A stretch of 64,000 nucleotides of DNA from Burkholderiaceae bacterium (GCA_031253795.1 JAIRVR010000009.1:1-64000), one strand, 5' to 3'; positions 18,426-27,327 are shown, numbered from the stretch's first letter. The notes: generated by a model from the sequence alone, not told the origin. Program-made: numbers and translations.

Positions 18426-18866
18426 ATGAACCCACCGAACGACGACCGCCTGCAGCGCGGCCTGGACAACCGCCGCCGCGTCCTGGGCGATACCTGGGTG
18501 GACCAGTCCATCGCACGCGCCAACACGCTGAATGTGGAGTTCCAGCGCATGATCACCGCCTATGCCTGGGACGGCATCTGGAGCCGCCCCGGCCTGGAGC
18601 GCCGCACGCGCCGCGTCATGGTGCTGGCCATCACGGCCGCCATGGGGCGCTGGGAGGAGTTCGAGCTGCACATCCGCACGGGCCTGCTGGCCGACCCGGC
18701 CGACGAGCAGGCGGCGCCCCTGGACCTGGACACCATCCGCGAAGTGCTGCTGCAGACCGCCGTCTATGCCGGCGTGCCCGCGGGCAACACCGGGATGGCC
18801 ATCACGCTCAAGGTGCTCCAGGAACTGGGCCGCACGCCACCGCCCGCGGACTTTCACGGCGCATGA
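18426..18866 (+). CDS. pcaC: 4-carboxymuconolactone decarboxylase (PcaC family)
   Basis: 146-residue AhpD-fold protein matching the carboxymuconolactone decarboxylase family: RRRVLGDTWVDQS, EFQRMITAYAWDGIWSRPGL, RRVMVLAITAAMGRWEEFELH and EVLLQTAVYAGVPAGN. It lacks the CxxC of peroxidase-type AhpD relatives, which favours the decarboxylase role. It converts 4-carboxymuconolactone to the enol-lactone, directly following PcaB. AGGAG precedes the start, 16 bases after pcaB, so the two steps are co-expressed. Confidence 0.9.
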   Translation: MNPPNDDRLQRGLDNRRRVLGDTWVDQSIARANTLNVEFQRMITAYAWDGIWSRPGLERRTRRVMVLAITAAMGRWEEFELHIRTGLLADPADEQAAPLDLDTIREVLLQTAVYAGVPAGNTGMAITLKVLQELGRTPPPADFHGA

Positions 18867-18874
18867 GCGCCGTG
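18855..18874 (+). terminator. Stem-loop over the pcaC stop codon
   Basis: CACGGCGC-ATGA-GCGCCGTG, a perfect 8-bp stem whose loop contains the TGA stop. There is no T run, so termination is uncertain; it may protect the 3' end or be chance in GC-rich sequence. Confidence 0.35.
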
Positions 18875-18882
18875 CCCGGGGC

Positions 18883-19923
18883 TCATGCCGGCTGCGGCAG
18901 CTCGTCGGCCGTCGCGCCCGGATAGCGCGCAAAGCGCCGGTCCTCGGGGCCGTGCACGGGATCCTGTTCGGCCCAGGGCCAGCCGCCGAACTGGGTGCGC
19001 CGGTAGTCCTGCAGTGCCTGCATGATTTCCTGCTGCGTATTCATCACGAAGGGACCGTACTGCACCACGCTCTCGCCGATGGGCCGGCCCTGCAGCACCA
19101 GGCATTCCACGGCGTCATGGCCGCTGTTGTGCAGCTCCCAGTCGCGGCTGGCATCCACATGCAGGGCCGCGTGCTGGCGCTGCGCCGTGGGTCCGATGTG
19201 CAGCTCCTGCCCGACGAAGAAATACAGCATGCGCTGCGTTCCCTCGCCCACGGCACGCGGCAGGCTCCAGCGTGCGCCCGGTTCCAGGCGCAGCGTCCAG
19301 ATGGCCACGTCGGCCTCGGCCTGCGAAGCCCAGGACTCGGGCGGTGGCGCCAGCGGACGCGCACCGGGCAGGGCACCGGCCACCACGGTCACATCGGTCT
19401 TGCGGCCATGCCCGTCCCGGTGTTCCAGGCGCGGGATACGCTCGTTCCAGAACATGGTGAAGTGGGGCTCGACCATCTTGGAGCGCGCCGGCAGGTTCAG
19501 CCAGATCTGGAACAGCTCCAGCGGATTGGCCGCCTCCCGGTTCAGCAGGGGGAACATTTCCGAATGCTGTATTCCCTTGCCGGCCGTCAGCCACTGTACG
19601 TCGCCCCCGCCGAAGCGCGCGGCCGCGCCCAGGGAGTCGGAATGGTCGATCAGGCCCTTGCGCACCAGAGTCACGGTTTCGAAGCCCCGGTGGGGATGGC
19701 CGGGAAAGCCCGGCACGCTATCGCCGTGGTACATGGAAAAGCCGTTCCTGCCGCTGAAGTCGCTGCCCATCTGGCGGCCTTCGAACTCCACGGCCTGCAC
19801 GCCCATGCGGCCGTCGCCGGCCGGATAGGCGTCGTCGTGGTGGGCACAGAACAGGAACGGGTCCATGGTGGGCCACAGCGGGCCCAGCGGTTGGCTTTTG
19901 AAAATGGCGGTGTCTTGGCTCAT
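18883..19923 (-). CDS. Second pirin-family bicupin
   Basis: 346 residues, longer than the pirin at 9569 and of another subgroup. The metal-site region reads HPHRGFETVTLVRKG, followed by a DHSDSLG segment and AGKGIQHSEMFP; the C-terminal cupin follows from about residue 215. AGGAAG lies before the ATG at 19923. It ends 17 bases from the convergent pcaC stop. Function undetermined; possibly a quercetinase-type dioxygenase or a redox sensor. Confidence 0.88.
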   Translation of the reverse strand: MSQDTAIFKSQPLGPLWPTMDPFLFCAHHDDAYPAGDGRMGVQAVEFEGRQMGSDFSGRNGFSMYHGDSVPGFPGHPHRGFETVTLVRKGLIDHSDSLGAAARFGGGDVQWLTAGKGIQHSEMFPLLNREAANPLELFQIWLNLPARSKMVEPHFTMFWNERIPRLEHRDGHGRKTDVTVVAGALPGARPLAPPPESWASQAEADVAIWTLRLEPGARWSLPRAVGEGTQRMLYFFVGQELHIGPTAQRQHAALHVDASRDWELHNSGHDAVECLVLQGRPIGESVVQYGPFVMNTQQEIMQALQDYRRTQFGGWPWAEQDPVHGPEDRRFARYPGATADELPQPA

Positions 19924-20055
19924 GGCGGTGCTTCCTCGTGGAGGCAGCGCGCAAAAGGCACTGCCATCCCCTGGATATACGCCCATTTGCGCCATTTGGA
20001 AGTCACCATGGCTGGGACAGTCCGGCGCGCCAGTGCAACGCCCCGGTTGCGGCGC

Positions 20056-20781
20056 TCAGTTGCGCGGCGGTGTGGCCAATCCCTTTTGCACGGCCGGGCG
20101 CGCGAGGAAGGCTGCCAGCACACGCTGCAGCTCGGCAAAGCGCTCCCAACCCAGCAGGGCGCCCGCGTTGTAGCCCTGCTCCACCACCATGTTGCGCACC
20201 CAGGGCCACAGGGCAATGTCGGCGATGGTGAAGTCGTCGCCCATGACCCAGGCGCGGCCCTTCAGGCGCTGCTCCAGCACGCCCAGCAGGCGCACCGACT
20301 CCTTGAGGTAGCGGTCGCGCGGACGCTTGTCCTCGTAGTCCTTGCCCGCGAATTTGTGGAAGAAGCCCAGCTGGCCGAACATGGGACCCACGCCGCCCAT
20401 CTGGAACATCAGCCACTGCAGGGTTTCATAGCGCGCGGCCGGATCCGCGGGCAGCAGCGGGCTGGCGCTTTTCTCGGCCAGGTAGACCAGGATGGCACCC
20501 GACTCGAACAGGGCCAGCGGCCGCCCGCCCGGGCCCTGGGGATCGATGATGGCGGGGATCTTGTTGTTGGGAAAGGTGCCCACGAATTCGGGCGAGAGCT
20601 GGTCATCGTTCTCGAAGCCGATGCGATGCACCTCGTAGGCCAGGCCCATTTCCTCCAGCGCGATCGACACCTTGACGCCATTGGGCGTGGGCAGCGAATA
20701 CAGCTGGATGCGGTCCGGATGGGCCGCAGGCCATTTGCGCGTGACGGAAAAGTCGGAAAGCGAATTCTGGGAAGTCATCAA
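20056..20781 (-). CDS. Glutathione S-transferase, YghU/nu-class-like
   Basis: 241 residues. The N-terminal thioredoxin-like domain starts unusually late (IQLYSLPTPNGVKVSIALEE) after a roughly 25-residue leader, as in YghU/Ure2p-like GSTs. The glutathione contacts appear in NNKIPAI and LFESGAILVYLAEK, and the all-helical domain follows with DDFTIADIALWPWV. Such enzymes show disulfide-bond reductase and peroxidase activity with two glutathiones. GAGG precedes the paired ATGs at 20781/20778. Confidence 0.9.
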   Translation of the reverse strand: MMTSQNSLSDFSVTRKWPAAHPDRIQLYSLPTPNGVKVSIALEEMGLAYEVHRIGFENDDQLSPEFVGTFPNNKIPAIIDPQGPGGRPLALFESGAILVYLAEKSASPLLPADPAARYETLQWLMFQMGGVGPMFGQLGFFHKFAGKDYEDKRPRDRYLKESVRLLGVLEQRLKGRAWVMGDDFTIADIALWPWVRNMVVEQGYNAGALLGWERFAELQRVLAAFLARPAVQKGLATPPRN

Positions 20782-20909
20782 ACACCTCGGATGCGCGGCA
20801 AGGTCCGCAAGGATGGGGGCCGCTGCATCCTAACGCCGCACGCGCGCGCCTGCAGGGCCGGCCCAATAATGGCCGGCGACTTTTTCGACAACAAGCACAG
20901 GAGACATCC

Positions 20910-21884
20910 ATGACACAGCTTCCCTCCCGCCGACACGCCCTGGCCCTGCTGGCCAGCCTGACCGCCCTGCCCCTGGGCGCCGGTGCCGCCGGCTATCCCG
21001 ACCGGCCCGTCACCGTGGTCGTGCCGTACTCGCCGGGCGGCGGCGTGGACATCATCACCCGCCTGATCACGGCGCCCATGGCCGAGCTTCTGGGCCAGTC
21101 CATGGTGGTGGACAACAAGCCCGGCGGCGGCACCAACATCGGCATGGGCGCCGTGGCGCGGGGACCGGCCGACGGCCACCTGCTGCTGACGGCATCGAAC
21201 ACCCTGACCACCAACAAGGCGCTGTATGCCAAGCTCAGCTTCGACCCGCTCAAGGACCTGGTGCCCGTGGGCCGCATCGGCGAAGCGGCCCTGGTCGTCG
21301 TGGTCCCGGCCAAATCCCCCCACAGGACCCTGGCCGACCTGATCGCCGCCGGCAAGGCCAGGTCCGGCGGACTGTCCTATGGCACGGCCGGCGTGGGCAG
21401 CTCGGGACACATGGCCAGCGCCCTGCTGGAACGCGCCGGGGGCTTTCAGGCCGTGCATGTGCCCTACAAGGGTGGATCTGCCGCAGTGACCGACCTGCTG
21501 GGCGGGCGCCTGGACTTCATGGCCATCAACCCGCTGGAGGTCACGGGCCATGTGGGCAACGGCACGCTGCGCGCCCTGGCCGTGCTCAACCGGGACGGCT
21601 CGCGCCTGCTGCCCGGCGTGGCCACGGCACGCTCCCAGGGCGTGAACGTGCAGGCGACGGTGTGGTGGGGTCTGGTCGCGCCGGCAGGCACGCCGGCCGC
21701 CGTGGTCCAGACCCTGAACCAGGCACTGAACAAGGCCCTGGCCCAACCGGCCGTACAGCAGAAGCTGGCCGACATCGGCGCCACGCCCCTGGGCGGAACG
21801 CCCGCCGAGTTCGGTGCATTCATCCAGTCCGAAAGCGCGGAGCTGGGCGAGGTCATCAAGGCCGCCCACATCCGAGCCGACTGA
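20910..21884 (+). CDS. Bug/TctC-family periplasmic receptor
   Basis: 324 residues with a short RRHALALLASL leader cleaved near GAGAAG, then VVPYSPGGGVDIITRL, VVDNKPGGGTN, GPADGHLL, HVPYKGGSAAVTDLLGG and the closing TPAEFGAFIQSE. AGGAG sits before the ATG at 20910. It stands alone: divergent from the GST gene and convergent with a lipoprotein gene. Ligand unknown; it must share TctAB-type permeases encoded elsewhere or act as a sensor subunit. Confidence 0.91.
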   Translation: MTQLPSRRHALALLASLTALPLGAGAAGYPDRPVTVVVPYSPGGGVDIITRLITAPMAELLGQSMVVDNKPGGGTNIGMGAVARGPADGHLLLTASNTLTTNKALYAKLSFDPLKDLVPVGRIGEAALVVVVPAKSPHRTLADLIAAGKARSGGLSYGTAGVGSSGHMASALLERAGGFQAVHVPYKGGSAAVTDLLGGRLDFMAINPLEVTGHVGNGTLRALAVLNRDGSRLLPGVATARSQGVNVQATVWWGLVAPAGTPAAVVQTLNQALNKALAQPAVQQKLADIGATPLGGTPAEFGAFIQSESAELGEVIKAAHIRAD

Positions 21885-21890
21885 AGCGCC

Positions 21891-21931
21891 AAGCCCGCCG
21901 CCGGGCCTGCAGCTCAGGGCGCGGGCTTTTT
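21891..21931 (+). terminator. Possible terminator after the third Bug gene
   Basis: AAGCCCGC (21891-21898) pairs with GCGGGCTT (21921-21928), ending in five T. The loop is long (22 nt) and the right arm lies inside the 3' coding end of the convergent lipoprotein gene. Confidence 0.5.
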
Positions 21932-22480
21932 CTGCACCAGGGCGATGCTCAGGCCCTCGGGCGTGACCGTGATGGCACCGGGCTCCATGTTCAGGGACTC
22001 GACCAGGGCCAGTTCCTTGTCCTGCAACTGGTAGAGCACGACCTGGCCCAGGGCCTGCTCGGCCACGGCGCTGGCATAGGTGGTGAGCATGTCGCTCATG
22101 GCCGGCGCCAGTTCGTCGATGGCCAGGCTGTTGACGCGGATCTGGTGGGCGCGCAGCGTGCGGTCCGTGGGCTCGTAGCGCAGCGAGAAGTCCAGGTCCA
22201 TGCGGCCGTTGTAGGCCTGGCGCAGCACGGGGCCGGCCAGCTCGGCCTGCAGCACGGCATTGAGCGCATTGCGCTCGGGCAGCAGGCCCACGGTGGGCGA
22301 GTGCAGCTTGAGCTGCAGCATGCCGGCCACGGGGAACTGGCGGGGAAAGCGCTGGGCCACCACCTCCTGCAGTTTCTGTCGCGAAACCGTGACGTTGCCC
22401 GGTACGGACTTACCCGAACACCCGGTGGCAGCCAGGCTGCAGCCCGCTGCCACCACCATCAACAAAGAGCGGCGATTCAT
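21914..22480 (-). CDS. YceB-like DUF1439 lipoprotein
   Basis: 188 residues. The lipobox LAATGC places the lipidated cysteine at residue 21 after a short signal peptide (MNRRSLLMVVAAG). The mature part contains the SRQKLQEVVAQRFPRQFP and LNAVLQAELAGPVLRQAYNG segments typical of the DUF1439/YceB family, whose fold is related to lipid-binding tubular domains. Role unknown; envelope maintenance is likely. The start at 22480 is chosen because it opens the signal peptide, although the frame is open to 22645. Confidence 0.82.
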   Translation of the reverse strand: MNRRSLLMVVAAGCSLAATGCSGKSVPGNVTVSRQKLQEVVAQRFPRQFPVAGMLQLKLHSPTVGLLPERNALNAVLQAELAGPVLRQAYNGRMDLDFSLRYEPTDRTLRAHQIRVNSLAIDELAPAMSDMLTTYASAVAEQALGQVVLYQLQDKELALVESLNMEPGAITVTPEGLSIALVQKKPAP

Positions 22481-22750
22481 GACGTCGATCCCAGACCCTG
22501 AAAAACCAAACGGAACTCTGCAGCGCCATGCATGACAGGCACATGACGCTATGTTTTTTATTGCAGCCATTGTCGACCCAGGTCCTATCCCCTGTCCTGC
22601 CGATGGATGTTGCCCCGCACCGAGCGCCGCCGCGCTCCAGCGCAAAACGACATAGCTGCTAGTGCAGCCGCGGCATAGGCAATCCCTGGTGGCTTACGGA
22701 AACTCGGCCGCTCGAAAAGTTCCCGTTCCCAGAAAAACCAAGGAGACACC

Positions 22751-23824
22751 ATGAGCCGACAACTCACCCTCGCCCTGCTGGCGGCAGGCTGCGCCTGCAC
22801 GCCGGCCCTCGCCCAGTCCACCAGCAGCGTCACCCTCTACGGCATCATCGACCTGTCGGTGCGCACGCAAACCGGTCTGTCGGGCGCCAATGCGCCGGCC
22901 GCGGGCAGCATGGGCTCGGTCAACAGCGGCGTGGGCCCGACCAGCCGCTGGGGCCTGCGTGGTGTCGAGGACCTGGGCGGCGGCCTGCGCGCCACCTTCA
23001 ACATGGAGTCCACGCTCAGCGCCGACGTGGGCGGCATCGGCGGCGTAGCCGGGGTCTTCGACCGCGCGGCCACCGTGGGCCTGTCGGGCCACTGGGGCGC
23101 CGTGACGGCCGGCCGCCAGAACACGCTGATCTCGGACTCCGTGGGCCTGGTCGACCCCATCGCCCTGCGCTTTGCGGGCCTGAACCCCAACATCCAGGTC
23201 ACCAGCCTCACGGGCCACGGCCTGAACAACGAATGGGGCGCTACCAATACCAAGGTCGGCTCCAACCGCGTCAACAACTCCATCAAGTACTCGGGCAGCT
23301 TCGGCGGCCTGACCGCGCGGGCCATGTACAGCTTCGGCGAGACCGGCGTCTCGGCCTCGCGCCTGGACACGCGCGGCCTGGGCCTGGACTGGCGCCAGGA
23401 CAACCTGGTGCTGACCAGCGCCTACACCCAGTTCCACGACGCCAGCGGCCGCACGCTCGACGCCTACAACCTGGGCGGCGCCTGGAGCACGGGCGAGCTG
23501 CGCCTGATGCTCAACTACGGCCGCAACAAGGCCGAGACCGGCGATACGGCCACCACCACCAACAAGGTGCTGGCCCTGGGCGCACGCTATGCCATCACCC
23601 CCGTCATCGGCCTCAACGGCGGCTACTACAAGGTCGACCGCGAGCGCACGGGTCAGGGCGATGACGGCTTCCAGCGCCTGATCGGCTTCGTGGACTACCA
23701 GCTGTCCAAGCGCACCAGCCTGTTCCTGGAACTGGACACGACCAAGTGGAAGAACGGCTACCAGGGCGTTGGCAACAAGAACCGCGCCAGCGGCATCAGC
23801 CTGGGCATCACCCACGCCTTCTGA
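22751..23824 (+). CDS. Gram-negative trimeric porin
   Basis: 357 residues: a signal peptide ending ALAQ at about residue 22, the first strand SSVTLYGIIDLSVR, the Burkholderiales porin signature SRWGLRGVEDLGGGLRATF, a 16-strand-like alternating pattern and a terminal phenylalanine (GITHAF) for Bam recognition. It resembles the Omp32/Bordetella porin family and should form an outer-membrane channel for small, often anionic, solutes. AAGGAG lies about 10 bases before the ATG. A good terminator follows. Confidence 0.94.
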   Translation: MSRQLTLALLAAGCACTPALAQSTSSVTLYGIIDLSVRTQTGLSGANAPAAGSMGSVNSGVGPTSRWGLRGVEDLGGGLRATFNMESTLSADVGGIGGVAGVFDRAATVGLSGHWGAVTAGRQNTLISDSVGLVDPIALRFAGLNPNIQVTSLTGHGLNNEWGATNTKVGSNRVNNSIKYSGSFGGLTARAMYSFGETGVSASRLDTRGLGLDWRQDNLVLTSAYTQFHDASGRTLDAYNLGGAWSTGELRLMLNYGRNKAETGDTATTTNKVLALGARYAITPVIGLNGGYYKVDRERTGQGDDGFQRLIGFVDYQLSKRTSLFLELDTTKWKNGYQGVGNKNRASGISLGITHAF

Positions 23825-23845
23825 CCGCGCGCCAGCCAGCCTTGG

Positions 23846-23884
23846 CCGCGCCGCCAGCCCCCGGGTCGGTGGTGCGGTTTTTTT
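23846..23884 (+). terminator. Intrinsic terminator of the porin gene
   Basis: CCGCGCCGCC / GGTGGTGCGG, a 10-bp stem with two G-U pairs, then seven T, about 20 bases after the porin stop. Confidence 0.82.
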
Positions 23885-23893
23885 CGCCTGGCC

Positions 23894-23986
23894 ATGGATA
23901 TCCATTCATAAATTCATTCCTTGATTTGCATATCCTGTTGATTTTCAATAGATTGAACCCAGATCAAATGCATTCATCAATCTATT
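23894..23986. promoter_or_regulatory. Cluster of inverted repeats upstream of the yjjJ-like gene
   Basis: An AT-rich stretch right before the HipA-family gene contains three symmetrical elements: ATGGATATCCAT (23894-23905), TTCAAT-AG-ATTGAA (23944-23957), and the 10-bp pair AATAGATTGA (23947-23956) / TCAATCTATT (23977-23986). The first includes GGATA/TATCC halves like those bound by HipB. The gene product has its own N-terminal HTH, so autoregulation is plausible. Confidence 0.5.
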
Positions 23987-23990
23987 CACC

Positions 23991-25334
23991 ATGGCCACCG
24001 AAGACCTATCCCAGCAGGCACTGCAAGCCTTGCGCCGCCAGGGCGGCGTGCTCAGCGGGCGCGAGCTGCAGCAACAGCTGGGCGTGAGCCAGCCCACGGT
24101 GTCGCGCGCGCTGGCGCCGTTGATCCGGTCGGGGCGCGTGCGCAAGGTGGGCGCGGCGCGCACCCAGCGCTATGTGCTGCCACGCCAGGTGGCCGGTGTG
24201 GGCGCGGACGTGGCACTGATGCGCGTGGACACCCAGGGCCGGCCTTCGCCCTTCGGCAGCATGATCGCCCTGCATGGCGGCGGCTTCTGGGTGGACGAGA
24301 CCGACGGCCTCAGCGAGCGGCATGACGGCCTGCCTTGGTTCCTGGACGACATGCGCCCCCAGGGCTTCATCGGCCGCAGCTTCGCCCACAGCCATCCCGA
24401 ACTGCAGCTGGGCGGCGATCCGCGCCAGTGGGGCGAAGACGACGTGCTGCGCGCCCTGGCCCTGTTCGGCGAGGACCTGCCGGGCAACCTCATCGTCGGC
24501 AGCGCGGCCTTCCAGCGCTTTCACAGCCTGCCCGGCCGCAGCCTGCGCGCCGACTCGCCAGCCGACTACCCGCGCCTGGCCATGCAGGCCATGCAGGGTA
24601 CGCACCCGGGGTCCTCCGCGGGCGGCGAGCAGCCCAAATTCTGCTGCATCACGGCCGGGCGCAGCGTCATCGTGAAGTTCTCGCCGGCCGGCGACGCTCC
24701 GGCCGAACAGCGCATACGCGACCTGCTGGTGTGCGAGCACCTGGCCCTGCACACCCTGGCCCAGGCCGGGCTGCCCGCCGCACGCACGCAGCTCTTTCTC
24801 GACGGTGGCCGTGCCTTCCTGGAATCCGAGCGCTTCGACCGCGCCCAGGACGCCTCGGCACAGGCCAGCCCGGGCCGCATCGGCATGGTCTCGCTGCAGG
24901 TGCTCAATGCCCAGTACATCGGCGAGGTGGACAACTGGGCCGCCACGGCCGGCCGCCTGGCCGCGCGCGGCCTGGTCACCGAAGCCGATGCGCGCACGCT
25001 GCGGCTTCTGGAAGCCTATGGCCAGCTCATCGCCAATACCGACAGGCACTACGGCAATATCTCCTTCGTGCTGCCCCAGGCCCAGGGCGACTGGGCGCTT
25101 TCGCCCACTTACGACATGCTGCCCATGCTGTACATGCCCATCAACGGCGAAATCGTGGAGCGCGAGTTCAGCGTCCGGCAGATGCGGCCCTCGGCCGCCA
25201 CCCTGGCCGAATGGCCCCAGGCCTGGGACCTGGCCTGCCGGTTCTGGCAGTCCGCCGCCCAAGACCCGCGCATTTCCCCGGCATTCCGCGCCATCGCCAG
25301 GAACAATCTCGGCACCATGTCGCCTTCTGAATAG
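23991..25334 (+). CDS. yjjJ: HipA-family Ser/Thr kinase toxin-like protein, YjjJ type
   Basis: 447 residues with a fused N-terminal winged helix (QQQLGVSQPTVSRALAPL, residues 28-45) ahead of a HipA-like kinase. Kinase marks are the Gly-rich loop SSAGGEQPKF (208-217), VKF with Lys229, the catalytic NTDRHYGN (Asp351) and the metal-binding SPTYDMLP (Asp375). Length and architecture match E. coli YjjJ (about 443 residues), a HipA-like protein without a separate HipB antitoxin gene. All catalytic residues are intact. Targets unknown; tRNA-synthetase phosphorylation is known for HipA. The preceding DNA is AT-rich with palindromes. Confidence 0.9.
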   Translation: MATEDLSQQALQALRRQGGVLSGRELQQQLGVSQPTVSRALAPLIRSGRVRKVGAARTQRYVLPRQVAGVGADVALMRVDTQGRPSPFGSMIALHGGGFWVDETDGLSERHDGLPWFLDDMRPQGFIGRSFAHSHPELQLGGDPRQWGEDDVLRALALFGEDLPGNLIVGSAAFQRFHSLPGRSLRADSPADYPRLAMQAMQGTHPGSSAGGEQPKFCCITAGRSVIVKFSPAGDAPAEQRIRDLLVCEHLALHTLAQAGLPAARTQLFLDGGRAFLESERFDRAQDASAQASPGRIGMVSLQVLNAQYIGEVDNWAATAGRLAARGLVTEADARTLRLLEAYGQLIANTDRHYGNISFVLPQAQGDWALSPTYDMLPMLYMPINGEIVEREFSVRQMRPSAATLAEWPQAWDLACRFWQSAAQDPRISPAFRAIARNNLGTMSPSE

Positions 25335-25398
25335 GCAATCCCGCGAAAGCGACCGAGCAACCTGTGGATATTCATCAGATAAGCTGTGCCCAATCCTG

Positions 25399-25427
25399 TT
25401 GACAGACACTTATCAAGGCTGTGAAAA
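25399..25427 (+). promoter_or_regulatory. Possible sigma-70 promoter
   Basis: A perfect -35 TTGACA at 25399-25404 in the 183-bp gap before the DUF924 gene. The -10 at 17-bp spacing (TGAAAA, 25422-25427) is poor, so only the -35 is convincing. Confidence 0.35.
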
Positions 25428-25517
25428 ATCTGTAGGCAGGCATCTTCCACACCGCGGCTGACGCCAAGGCACAGGGCGCTGCACAATCAGGGCTTGTCCA
25501 ATCGCCGCCGACCGCCC

Positions 25518-26150
25518 ATGAACGCCCATGCCCAAGACCCTCGCATCGACGACGTGCTTACCTACTGGCTGGGAGCTGCGCGGCCATCCAACGGGCAGGC
25601 GCTGGAGCGCAAGAACCTGTGGTTCATCAAGTCCGATGCGACCGACGCCGACATTCGCGCACGCTTCGGCCCTCTGGTCGACGAGGCCCTCGCAGGCCGC
25701 CTCGACGGCTGGGCTGCCACGGCCCGGGGCCGGCTGGCGCTGATCGTGCTGCTGGACCAGTTCACGCGCAACCTGTTCCGGGCCACGCCCCGCAGCTTCG
25801 CGGGCGATGACCGGGCCTTGCAGCTGGCCCTGGATGGCATGGACCAGGGCCATGACCGGGATACCGACATCCCTGCCGTGGCCCGCATCTTCTGCTATCT
25901 GCCGCTGGAGCATGCCGAGGACCTGGCCCTGCAGAACCGCAGCGTGGCGGCCTTCCAGGCCCTGGCCGACGAGGCGGCAGCGGCTGCGCCCGCCGTGCGT
26001 GAATTCCTGGCCGGCACGCTGGACTATGCACGGCGCCACCACGAGGTCATCGCGCGCTACGGCCGCTTTCCCCACCGCAACCCCATCCTGGACCGCCAGA
26101 GCACGCCCGCCGAAACCCTGTACCTGGCCCAGCCGGGCGCGGGCTTCTGA
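25518..26150 (+). CDS. DUF924-family protein
   Basis: 210 residues, all-helical, matching DUF924: DDVLTYWLG at the start, KNLWFIKSD, ARFGPLVDEAL, the LALIVLLDQFTRNLFR core, ARIFCYLPLEHAED and a closing HHEVIARYGRFPHRNPIL. The fold is TPR-like; biochemical role unknown. The ATG at 25518 is preferred to a TTG at 25494. It is preceded by a consensus -35 at 25399. Confidence 0.87.
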   Translation: MNAHAQDPRIDDVLTYWLGAARPSNGQALERKNLWFIKSDATDADIRARFGPLVDEALAGRLDGWAATARGRLALIVLLDQFTRNLFRATPRSFAGDDRALQLALDGMDQGHDRDTDIPAVARIFCYLPLEHAEDLALQNRSVAAFQALADEAAAAAPAVREFLAGTLDYARRHHEVIARYGRFPHRNPILDRQSTPAETLYLAQPGAGF

Positions 26151-26162
26151 AAAGCAGGGCAG

Positions 26163-26188
26163 AAAAAAGGAGGCCGCGGGGCCTCCTT
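26163..26188 (-). terminator. Intrinsic terminator of the acyltransferase gene
   Basis: AAGGAGGCC / GGCCTCCTT stem with a short GC loop. On the minus strand it ends in six T, just beyond the acyltransferase stop; it also lies after the convergent DUF924 gene. Confidence 0.85.
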
Positions 26189-26211
26189 GATTCGGGAAAT
26201 GGCGTGGCGCC

Positions 26212-27327
26212 TCAGGCCACCTGGGGCTGCGGTTCGCGGCCACGCGGCTTGTGGTCCTCGCCATCGCGCCAGCGCAGCGCCCAGCGCTCCACCGTATAGA
26301 ACGACAGCGCCGACAGCGCCAGCGAGATGGCCAGGCCCAGGACCACGACCACGGGCCAGGAAAACTCGGCGCGTAGATAGCGCACCACGGGGTAGTGCCA
26401 GAGATAGACGCCATAGGACAGGCGGCCCAGCTTCACCAGGGTGGGACTGGACAGCATGTCGTGCACCAGGCCCGAGCCCTGGCTGACCGCCACCAGGATG
26501 ACCACGGCGGCGCATTCGACCACGGTGATGCCCCAGAGCATGGCATCCTGGTTGTCCCACTCCAGGGCCATGAGCAGGGGCACGGCCAGGGGCAGCCACA
26601 TGGCATGGTGCATGCGCGCCTTGACGGCGGCCGCGAAGTCGGGACGCTCCACCATCAGCGCAGCCAGCAGTGCGCCCGCGAACAGGCCCGAGGCGCGCGT
26701 ATCGAAGCGGAAGAAGATCTCGTAGAACTGCTGGCCCTGGTCGACCCAGTAGACGCGCCACAGCCAGCTCAGCACCCACAGCAGGGCGATCGGCCGCCAC
26801 AACTGGCCGGGCCTGGAGTAGCGCAGCAGCAGCACCAGCAGAGGCGGCCAGATCAGGTAGAAATGCTCCTCCACCGACAGCGACCACATATGCAGCAGCG
26901 TGTCGGGGCTGTCGAAGAAGGCGATGCCATAGTCGGCCAGGTAGAGGATGGACACCAGGGCGTCCGAATAAATGTCGTCCAGCTCGGGCCAGAGCATGGG
27001 CGCGAAGATGCAGTAGGCGGCCAGGAACAGGGCCAGCGCAGGCATGAGCCGGAAGAACCGGCGCCGGTAAAAGCGCCAGAAGCCGATGCGCCCCTCGGAC
27101 CTGTACTCCATCAGCAGCAGCGAGGTGATCAAAAAGCCGCTGAGCACGAAAAACAGGTCCACCCCGAAGAATGCACCGTCGAACATGGGCACATGGGCAT
27201 GCGACAAGATGACCAACAAGATCGCCACGCCGCGCAACCCGTCGAGGGCGCTGTTGTAGCGCAGTTTGTAATCCTTCACGACCAAAACCAGACACCTTTC
27301 CAACGCCGGGGACTCGCCCCGGGCCAT
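26212..27327 (-). CDS. Acyltransferase-3 family membrane protein (OafA/YrhL-like)
   Basis: About 371 residues with some ten membrane helices. Family marks are SALDGLRGVAILLVILSHAHV at the N-terminus (catalytic-type His), FFGVDLFFVLSGFLI, FWRFYRRRFFRLMPA, SLSVEEHFYLIWP and the late RLSYGVYLWHYPVV. It should move an acyl group onto a cell-surface sugar such as O-antigen or an exopolysaccharide. Start uncertain: the ATG at 27327 gives about 22 residues before the conserved block, and a GTG nearer the block is possible. No polysaccharide genes are adjacent. Confidence 0.87.
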   Translation of the reverse strand: MARGESPALERCLVLVVKDYKLRYNSALDGLRGVAILLVILSHAHVPMFDGAFFGVDLFFVLSGFLITSLLLMEYRSEGRIGFWRFYRRRFFRLMPALALFLAAYCIFAPMLWPELDDIYSDALVSILYLADYGIAFFDSPDTLLHMWSLSVEEHFYLIWPPLLVLLLRYSRPGQLWRPIALLWVLSWLWRVYWVDQGQQFYEIFFRFDTRASGLFAGALLAALMVERPDFAAAVKARMHHAMWLPLAVPLLMALEWDNQDAMLWGITVVECAAVVILVAVSQGSGLVHDMLSSPTLVKLGRLSYGVYLWHYPVVRYLRAEFSWPVVVVLGLAISLALSALSFYTVERWALRWRDGEDHKPRGREPQPQVA

